A DNA stretch of 12,113 bases from positions 1 to 12,113 of the forward strand of contig JAJUGM010000056.1 of assembly GCA_029268165.1 (NCBI GenBank), written 5' to 3'. The DNA is from Bacteroidota bacterium (GTDB lineage: Bacteria > Bacteroidota > Bacteroidia > Bacteroidales > UBA10428). The notes under the pieces are model-generated. The model was given only the letters and a program-made list of their open reading frames with translations, was not told the origin of the DNA and searched no databases. Of the stretch, positions 7,239 through 12,113 are shown in pieces. The number at the start of each line of letters is the position of its first letter. The first letter of the stretch is position 1. A program made the translations under genes and the position numbers.

Positions 7239-8294
7239 ATGAAGATATTGGTTACCGGTACTGCGGGATTTATTGGTTTTCATACAGTTAACAGACTTAT
7301 TGCGGAAGGATATGAGGTTGTCGGTCTGGATAGTATAAATGATTATTATGACATTAACCTGAAATATGCACGGTTGGAATCGTCAGGAATAAAAAGAGAG
7401 GCAATTAGTTATAACCGGATGGTACAATCATCGGCATATCCGGAATACCGATTTGTTAAACTTAACCTTGAAGATAAGGAAAATCTGATAAGGCTTTTTC
7501 AGAACGAAAAGTTTGATTTGGTCTGCAATCTGGCTGCTCAGGCAGGAGTCAGGTATAGCCTGATAAATCCCGATGCTTATATTCAAAGCAATATTGTAGG
7601 TTTCATGAATATCCTCGTGGGTTGCAGACATAATAAAATAAGGCATCTGATTTATGCCAGCAGTTCGAGTGTATATGGACTAAATGAAAAAATACCGTTC
7701 TCTGAAAACGATAACGTTGACCATCCGATAAGTCTTTATGCTGCCACTAAAAAAAGCAATGAGCTGATGGCACATACGTATAGTTATTTATATGGCTTAC
7801 CAACGACAGGTTTGCGGTTCTTCACCGTTTATGGCCCCTGGGGAAGGCCTGATATGGCTTTATTTATCTTTACACGATCAATACTCGAAGGCAAACCTGT
7901 TCAGGTTTTCAATAATGGTGAAATGGAAAGGGATTTTACATATATAGATGATATAGTTGACGGAATATTCAGGATAATTTCTGACAATCCGCCAAAAGGA
8001 AATGAAAGCTGGAATGGAGAACAACCAGATCCTTCTACATCACAGGCACCGTATAGAGTTTACAATATAGGCAATAGCAAACCGGTAAAGTTAATGGACT
8101 TTATTAAAGCAATTGAAGAAACTACGGGTAAAAAAGCCAATATTGAAATGCAGCCTATGCAGCCGGGAGATGTAAAGAAAACATGGGCTGATGTTAGCAA
8201 GTTAAAGCACGAACATGGCTACCAGCCCAATTATATAGTAAAAGAAGGTATCAGAAAATTCATTGAATGGTATTTAAAGTATTATCACAAATAA
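7239..8294 (+). CDS. UDP-glucuronate 4-epimerase (NAD-dependent epimerase/dehydratase, CapI/LspL type)
   Basis: This 351-residue cytosolic enzyme is an extended short-chain dehydrogenase expected to interconvert UDP-glucuronate and UDP-galacturonate. It shows the NAD-binding TGTAGFIG (6-13), an acidic D31 ending the second strand, NLAAQAGVRYS (97-107), SSSSVYG (141-147), the catalytic YAATK (Tyr167, Lys171), TVYGPWGRPDMALF (196-209), RDFTYIDDIV (231-240) and the C-terminal QPGDVKKTWAD (308-318). The R-P-D-M-A and PGDV-TWAD signatures are typical of UDP-glucuronate epimerases and distinguish them from GalE. Length is normal for the family, complete at both ends. It is the first rightward gene after the divergent promoter region and likely supplies a uronic-acid nucleotide sugar for capsule or O-antigen. 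The ACP gene follows after 47 bp. Confidence 0.92.
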   Translation: MKILVTGTAGFIGFHTVNRLIAEGYEVVGLDSINDYYDINLKYARLESSGIKREAISYNRMVQSSAYPEYRFVKLNLEDKENLIRLFQNEKFDLVCNLAAQAGVRYSLINPDAYIQSNIVGFMNILVGCRHNKIRHLIYASSSSVYGLNEKIPFSENDNVDHPISLYAATKKSNELMAHTYSYLYGLPTTGLRFFTVYGPWGRPDMALFIFTRSILEGKPVQVFNNGEMERDFTYIDDIVDGIFRIISDNPPKGNESWNGEQPDPSTSQAPYRVYNIGNSKPVKLMDFIKAIEETTGKKANIEMQPMQPGDVKKTWADVSKLKHEHGYQPNYIVKEGIRKFIEWYLKYYHK

Positions 8295-8341
8295 TAACAA
8301 ATCATTAAATAAAAAGAATAAAGCAACTGATTATTATTAAA

Positions 8342-8587
8342 ATGAACAACTATGAGATTATAAGAAACTTTATCGCAAGCAACACTTATAAGGATGTTAA
8401 GGCGTTAAATGAAACCACATTGATTTTCAAAGAAGGGTTATTTGATTCTATGGGGTTTATCATGTTAATCGATTTTATTGAACAGCAATTTGGTATTAAG
8501 ACAAGCGACGAAGATCTAATTGAGAAAAATTTTGAATCCATTAAGGCTATTTCAGCTTTTATCGACAGCAAAATTCAAAACAAATAA
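8342..8587 (+). CDS. stand-alone acyl carrier protein
   Basis: This 81-residue acidic helical protein has the carrier signature LFDSMGF, with Ser36 as the expected 4'-phosphopantetheine attachment site. It is followed by the second-helix segment MLIDFIEQQFGI and the C-terminal helix ESIKAISAFIDSKI. Length and helix layout match the PP-binding family. It differs from housekeeping AcpP, where the motif is usually DSLD, so it is likely a dedicated carrier. No ketosynthase or other fatty-acid gene is nearby; instead an AMP-forming ligase gene starts 3.1 kb downstream and could load it. It lies 47 bp after the epimerase gene, and its stop is 4 bp before the GTG start of the AsnB gene, so it is in the same transcript. 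Loaded substrate (fatty, hydroxy or amino acid) is unknown. Confidence 0.88.
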   Translation: MNNYEIIRNFIASNTYKDVKALNETTLIFKEGLFDSMGFIMLIDFIEQQFGIKTSDEDLIEKNFESIKAISAFIDSKIQNK

Positions 8588-8591
8588 AGCA

Positions 8592-10583
8592 GTGTGCGGA
8601 ATAGCCGGCATATTAAGTTATTCACAACCTTTGCATGAACCTGTTAAGCAAATAAAAAAAATGCTTGCCCGGATAAATTACCGTGGGCCTGATGAAAGCG
8701 GTATCTTCCTAAGTCAAAATCTAGTTATGGGAAATGTCAGGCTCAGCATAATTGATATTCATACAGGACACCAACCTATGGCTGATACCAGTAAAACTTA
8801 TTACATCGTTTTTAATGGCGAAATATTCAATTATGTTGAACTGAAAAAAGAACTTATCAATAAAGGACACAGCTTTCAAACCAGCAGTGACACTGAAGTA
8901 CTGCTTCATGCATACATGGAATATGGATCTGGATGTCTTCAGAAACTTAACGGACAGTTTGCCTTTGCAATTTGGAATGATAAGGAAAAAGAATTATTTC
9001 TCGCACGAGACCGTGTAGGTATAAGGCCTTTGTTTTACACCTGGCACAATAATATGCTTTTATTTGCATCAGAAATTAAAGCAATAGCCGAATACCCGGA
9101 TTTAAAATTAATGTTTGATTTTTCAACCCTTGCACAGGTGTTCACATACTGGACTGTCTTAACTCCTGCAACTGTTTTCCGGGATATATATGAATTACCA
9201 CCGGGTCATTTTATGAAAATCACTAAAACCGGCATTGATATACAGCAATACTGGCACCTTCATTTCCCAACACAACCAGATGAATATTATCAGGGAAATC
9301 TTTATGATGCCACGCAGGAACTACGAACACTTCTTTCACGTTCTGTGAAACTGCGATTAAGGGCAGATGTTCCCGTAGCTGCTTATCTGAGCGGCGGGCT
9401 CGATTCAAGTACAATAACATCATTTATCAACAGAATAATGCCTGCAACACTTCAAACCTTTTCTATTGGTTTTGAAGAAAGTGAATTTGATGAAACACCT
9501 TATCAGAAAGAGGTTTCTGAGTACCTGAATACGCGCCATCAATTTTTTTATTGCACCAACAAAGAAATAGTCCGGTATTTTCCTGACGTGGTATGGCACG
9601 CTGAAATTCCGGTCTTACGGACTGCGCCAGTACCTATGTACTGCCTGTCAAAAAAAGTAAGGGATAATAACATAAAAGTAGTAATAACCGGTGAAGGCGC
9701 CGACGAAATGTTTGCCGGATATGATATTTTTAAGGAAGCTTTAATTCGTGAATTCTGGGCAAGACAACCCGATTCAAAATACCGGCCACTCTTATTAAAG
9801 AAGTTATATCCATACATTGGACAGTTTCAGGGAAAAAACAGAATGATGTTTAAATTTTTCTATGGTTATCATCTTTCAGAAACAAATTCTCCTTATTATT
9901 CTCACATTCTAAGATGGAAAAATACATCCGGTCTGCTGAACTTTTTTAAAGATCATCTGGTAAAAGCTGATGCAGAACTAAATCCTGCCATTGAATTGCA
10001 TAATATAATGGATAATAATATTATGCAGTGGAATATGCTCTCCAGGGCACAATGGCTTGAAATTAAACTGTTTATGTCGGGCTATCTGCTTTCATCGCAG
10101 GGCGACAGGGTAACCATGGCCAATTCAGTTGAAAGTCGTTACCCATTTCTCGACCATAATATTATAGAATTTGCAGCCAGACTGCCATCCGATTTTAAAA
10201 TGCATGGTTTAAATGAAAAGTACATCATTAAAAAAATGATGCAGGGGAAACTGCCTGAAAATATTATCAAAAGGCCTAAACAGGCATACAGGGCACCAGC
10301 AGGCAATAGTTTCTTCCTGTCAGGCGAAGATTATGTTTCTGAGCTATTATCAGAGCGAGGGATTAATGAGGCAGGGGTTTTTAAATTTGATATGGTTCAA
10401 AGACTTACTGATAAAATCAGTACCAGTCAGCAGGCAACAGAATTTGAAAATATGGCGCTGGCAGGCATTCTGTCAACACAGCTTCTTTATTATCAGTACA
10501 TTTCACAAAAAAGATTCAGGCCTGAACCATCTGAACTGAAAAACTGCTTTACCTTTATTGATATTACCCAAAATCAAACTTAA
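8592..10583 (+). CDS. asparagine synthase (glutamine-hydrolysing)-type amidotransferase
   Basis: I chose the GTG at 8592 because it places Cys at position 2 (M-C-G-I-A-G), the N-terminal nucleophile that class II glutaminases need after Met removal; the longer open frame from 8520 would bury it and overlap the ACP gene. The product has 663 residues. The glutaminase domain (2 to about 200) shows RGPDE (31-35), FNGEIFNY (74-81) and SDTEVLLHAY (99-108). The ATP-pyrophosphatase domain shows the P-loop SGGLDSS (267-273), GEGADEMFAGY (367-377) and SVESRYPFLD (512-521). It should transfer glutamine ammonia to an adenylated carboxylate. Classical substrate is aspartate, but related enzymes in polysaccharide loci amidate uronic acids (for example WbpS/WbtH-type proteins). 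The epimerase upstream makes that second role plausible here. Its stop directly abuts the NadE-like ATG. Confidence 0.9.
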   Translation: MCGIAGILSYSQPLHEPVKQIKKMLARINYRGPDESGIFLSQNLVMGNVRLSIIDIHTGHQPMADTSKTYYIVFNGEIFNYVELKKELINKGHSFQTSSDTEVLLHAYMEYGSGCLQKLNGQFAFAIWNDKEKELFLARDRVGIRPLFYTWHNNMLLFASEIKAIAEYPDLKLMFDFSTLAQVFTYWTVLTPATVFRDIYELPPGHFMKITKTGIDIQQYWHLHFPTQPDEYYQGNLYDATQELRTLLSRSVKLRLRADVPVAAYLSGGLDSSTITSFINRIMPATLQTFSIGFEESEFDETPYQKEVSEYLNTRHQFFYCTNKEIVRYFPDVVWHAEIPVLRTAPVPMYCLSKKVRDNNIKVVITGEGADEMFAGYDIFKEALIREFWARQPDSKYRPLLLKKLYPYIGQFQGKNRMMFKFFYGYHLSETNSPYYSHILRWKNTSGLLNFFKDHLVKADAELNPAIELHNIMDNNIMQWNMLSRAQWLEIKLFMSGYLLSSQGDRVTMANSVESRYPFLDHNIIEFAARLPSDFKMHGLNEKYIIKKMMQGKLPENIIKRPKQAYRAPAGNSFFLSGEDYVSELLSERGINEAGVFKFDMVQRLTDKISTSQQATEFENMALAGILSTQLLYYQYISQKRFRPEPSELKNCFTFIDITQNQT

Positions 10584-11573
10584 ATGAAAAGCAACAAAAC
10601 ATATTTTAATGCCGATGTATTAAAAATTGATGATGTTGAAACATGTGTAAATCAGATCACTGAAAAGCTCAGGCATGATGTTTTCTTCAAATTACAACGA
10701 AAAGGTGGCGTTGTTGGCATCAGCGGAGGCATCGATTCTTCGGTTACACTTGCATTGGCTGTTAAAGCACTTGGGGCTGATAAAGTAACCGGTATTAAAA
10801 TGCCGGAAAAAGATTCAAATCCCGAGAGTATCCGTCTTGCTGATAAACTTGCTAATAAATTTGGAGTGACAACTATTACTGAAGATATTACTGCTGCATT
10901 GGCAGGATTTGGTTGTTATCACCGCCGCGATGAAGCGGTCAAAAGATTATTCCCTGAATATGACCCGGATAATTGCAAAATGAAAATCGGGATAAAAGAT
11001 TCGGGATTGTTTACAAACCTTCCTCCCCTGTTTTATATTACAATTATAGACAATAAAGGAACAGAACACACCGAAAGGTTGCCCACCGATGAATTCAGGC
11101 AAATAGTGGCAGCATCAAACTTCAAACAGCGCAGCCGTATGGCTATGCTATATTTTCATGCTGAGAACCGGCACTATGCTGTTATTGGTACACCCAATAA
11201 ACATGAAGTTGAACAGGGATTCTTTGTAAAATACGGCGATGGCGGAGCTGATATCATGCCAATTGCTCATCTTTACAAAACACAGGTATATCAATTAGCG
11301 CATTACCTAGGAATACCGCAAGAAATCATTGAAAGAACACCCACCACTGACACCTATTCAGCCGAACAAACCCAGCAGGAATTTTTCTACCAGTTGCCTT
11401 TTGAAAAAATGGATTTATTATGGTATGCTTTTGAAAATGGTATCGCACCTTCAGTTGTGGCTCCTGTAGCCGGTTATACACAAGATGAGATACAGAGTAT
11501 ATTTTCTAATTTTGAAAGAAAAAGGAAAACGACCGAATATTTGAGGATGAGACCTGTTATGTTTGATAACTGA
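10584..11573 (+). CDS. NAD+ synthase (NadE)-like ATP-pyrophosphatase, with internal insertion
   Basis: This 329-residue protein is of the NadE type without a glutaminase (nitrilase) domain, so it would need free ammonia. It shows the P-loop SGGIDSS (47-53), KQRSRMAMLY (181-190), VIGTPNKHE (200-208), GFFVKYGDGGADIMP (212-226), TPTTD (252-256) and a C-terminal KTTEYLRMRP (316-325). Compared with E. coli NadE as I remember it (about 275 residues), there is roughly 40 residues extra at about 107-175, and the DE-x-x-LG stretch after PTTD is replaced by QQEFFYQ. Core catalysis looks intact, so it could make NAD+; but its position, with zero spacing after AsnB inside a sugar and carrier-protein cluster, suggests a specialised carboxylate-amidating role. 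Both readings stay open. Confidence 0.85.
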   Translation: MKSNKTYFNADVLKIDDVETCVNQITEKLRHDVFFKLQRKGGVVGISGGIDSSVTLALAVKALGADKVTGIKMPEKDSNPESIRLADKLANKFGVTTITEDITAALAGFGCYHRRDEAVKRLFPEYDPDNCKMKIGIKDSGLFTNLPPLFYITIIDNKGTEHTERLPTDEFRQIVAASNFKQRSRMAMLYFHAENRHYAVIGTPNKHEVEQGFFVKYGDGGADIMPIAHLYKTQVYQLAHYLGIPQEIIERTPTTDTYSAEQTQQEFFYQLPFEKMDLLWYAFENGIAPSVVAPVAGYTQDEIQSIFSNFERKRKTTEYLRMRPVMFDN

Positions 11574-11580
11574 AATGATA

Positions 11581-11721
11581 GTTAATTGAAAAGCAGAATG
11601 GTTAATTTTATGTAAAGAGGGGAAAAAACATTTGGGAAGGTTGAAAGAAAGCAAAGTAAAATAATTGAAAGAGTTCAGCATCATAAAGAAAGACAAATAA
11701 CAATAATTAATAACGTTAATT
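11581..11721. repeat. three copies of GTTAATT and a 6-bp inverted repeat before the ligase gene
   Basis: GTTAATT occurs at 11581-11587, 11601-11607 (exactly 20 bp apart) and 11715-11721. The last copy overlaps an inverted repeat AATTAA-TAACG-TTAATT (11705-11721) that touches the ATG of the ligase gene. The surrounding 148-bp gap is purine-rich and holds no convincing gene. AACATTTG (11627-11634) is one mismatch from the TAnnTTTG promoter motif, so a separate promoter for the ligase is possible but weak. AT-rich repeats arise easily by chance. Confidence 0.35.
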
Positions 11722-12113
11722 ATGAACGCATTTGACTACTTTTTTGAACATAGCAGTAACCTGCCGAAAGACTTTATTCTGAACGAGGGCCACTCTATAT
11801 CGTTTTCTTCTTTATACAACTCCAGCTTAAAACTGGCTCTTTATCTGAATAAAGAAATCGGACAAAAAAATAATGTTTTACTTATTTCGCCCAATTCTGC
11901 ATTTTTCGTCATTGCCTATCTGGGTATAATTAAGTCGGGGAACATTGTGATACCTTTAAATCATGAAATTGAACAGAAAAACCTCGATTATATCTGCCGG
12001 TTATGCGATACAAAATGTGCATTTATTGCTCATTCATTAATTCACAAAATAAAACTGGATGAAATGCTTGTATTAACAGACAACATCCTTAATGAATTGT
12101 TAGTACAGGCTGA
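11722..12113 (+). CDS. AMP-forming acyl/aminoacyl ligase, N-terminal part (runs off right edge)
   Basis: From the ATG at 11722 the frame stays open to the window end, giving 130 codons. The sequence MNAFDYFFEHSSNLPKDF is followed by a SFSSLYNSSLKLALYLNK segment (about 27-44), then NVLLISPNSAFFVIAYLGII (about 51-70), KSGNIVIPLNHE and a YICRLCDTKCAFI segment. This order (greeting helix, LL-SPNS-FF-AYLGI, GN-VIPLN, and the CDTK strand) is the N-terminal region of the ANL superfamily (AMP-dependent synthetases, PF00501). These activate a carboxylic acid as acyl-AMP and load it onto CoA or a carrier protein. The diagnostic P-loop TSGTTG and A8 motif lie beyond the edge, so substrate class cannot be told. 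It could load the ACP at 8342 in a DltA/DltC-like pairing. It is separated from the NadE-like gene by 148 bp. Confidence 0.82.
   Translation, partial: MNAFDYFFEHSSNLPKDFILNEGHSISFSSLYNSSLKLALYLNKEIGQKNNVLLISPNSAFFVIAYLGIIKSGNIVIPLNHEIEQKNLDYICRLCDTKCAFIAHSLIHKIKLDEMLVLTDNILNELLVQA

Noticed and set aside
11451..11696. 81-codon minus-strand frame running from the NadE-like gene into the gap
   Set aside because: Half of it is antisense to conserved NadE sequence and the rest is low-complexity; no promoter or motif supports it.

Overview
The window looks like chromosomal DNA of a member of the Bacteroidota, probably a gliding or type IX secretion (T9SS) lineage. The evidence is the low GC content, the scarcity of Shine-Dalgarno sites, matches to the Bacteroidota -7 promoter motif TAnnTTTG, a large surface protein ending in a T9SS type B (gliding-motility-associated) sorting domain, and a DUF6702-like protein. 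No genus can be assigned from this sequence alone. I see no tRNA, rRNA, CRISPR array, transposase or integrase.

Left part (1-2680): the 5' portion of a BamA/TamA-like outer-membrane protein gene runs leftward off the edge. It is divergent from a rightward gene for a multi-spanning membrane protein of the lysylphosphatidylglycerol-synthase-TM (flippase-like) family. A convergent gap follows, holding a small degenerate 7-bp tandem repeat.

Middle (2683-7063): a compact leftward three-gene operon reads, in transcription order, DUF6702-like envelope protein, 886-codon secreted fibronectin-III/T9SS type B protein, and TPR lipoprotein-like or periplasmic protein. The last two overlap by 8 bp, so they are probably translationally coupled and work together at the cell surface.

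Right part (7239-12113): a divergent promoter region leads into a rightward cluster. It encodes UDP-glucuronate 4-epimerase, a stand-alone acyl carrier protein, an AsnB-type glutamine amidotransferase/asparagine synthase, a NAD-synthase-like (NadE) enzyme with an extra internal segment, and the start of an AMP-forming acyl/aminoacyl ligase that runs off the edge. The ACP, AsnB and NadE genes are 4 and 0 bp apart. The epimerase and the three ATP-using or carrier genes suggest a surface-polysaccharide locus in which a uronic acid such as galacturonate may be amidated and/or acylated through a carrier protein. The ACP + AsnB + NadE-like + AMP-ligase set is the most interesting candidate system here; its chemistry is an inference and cannot be settled from the sequence.
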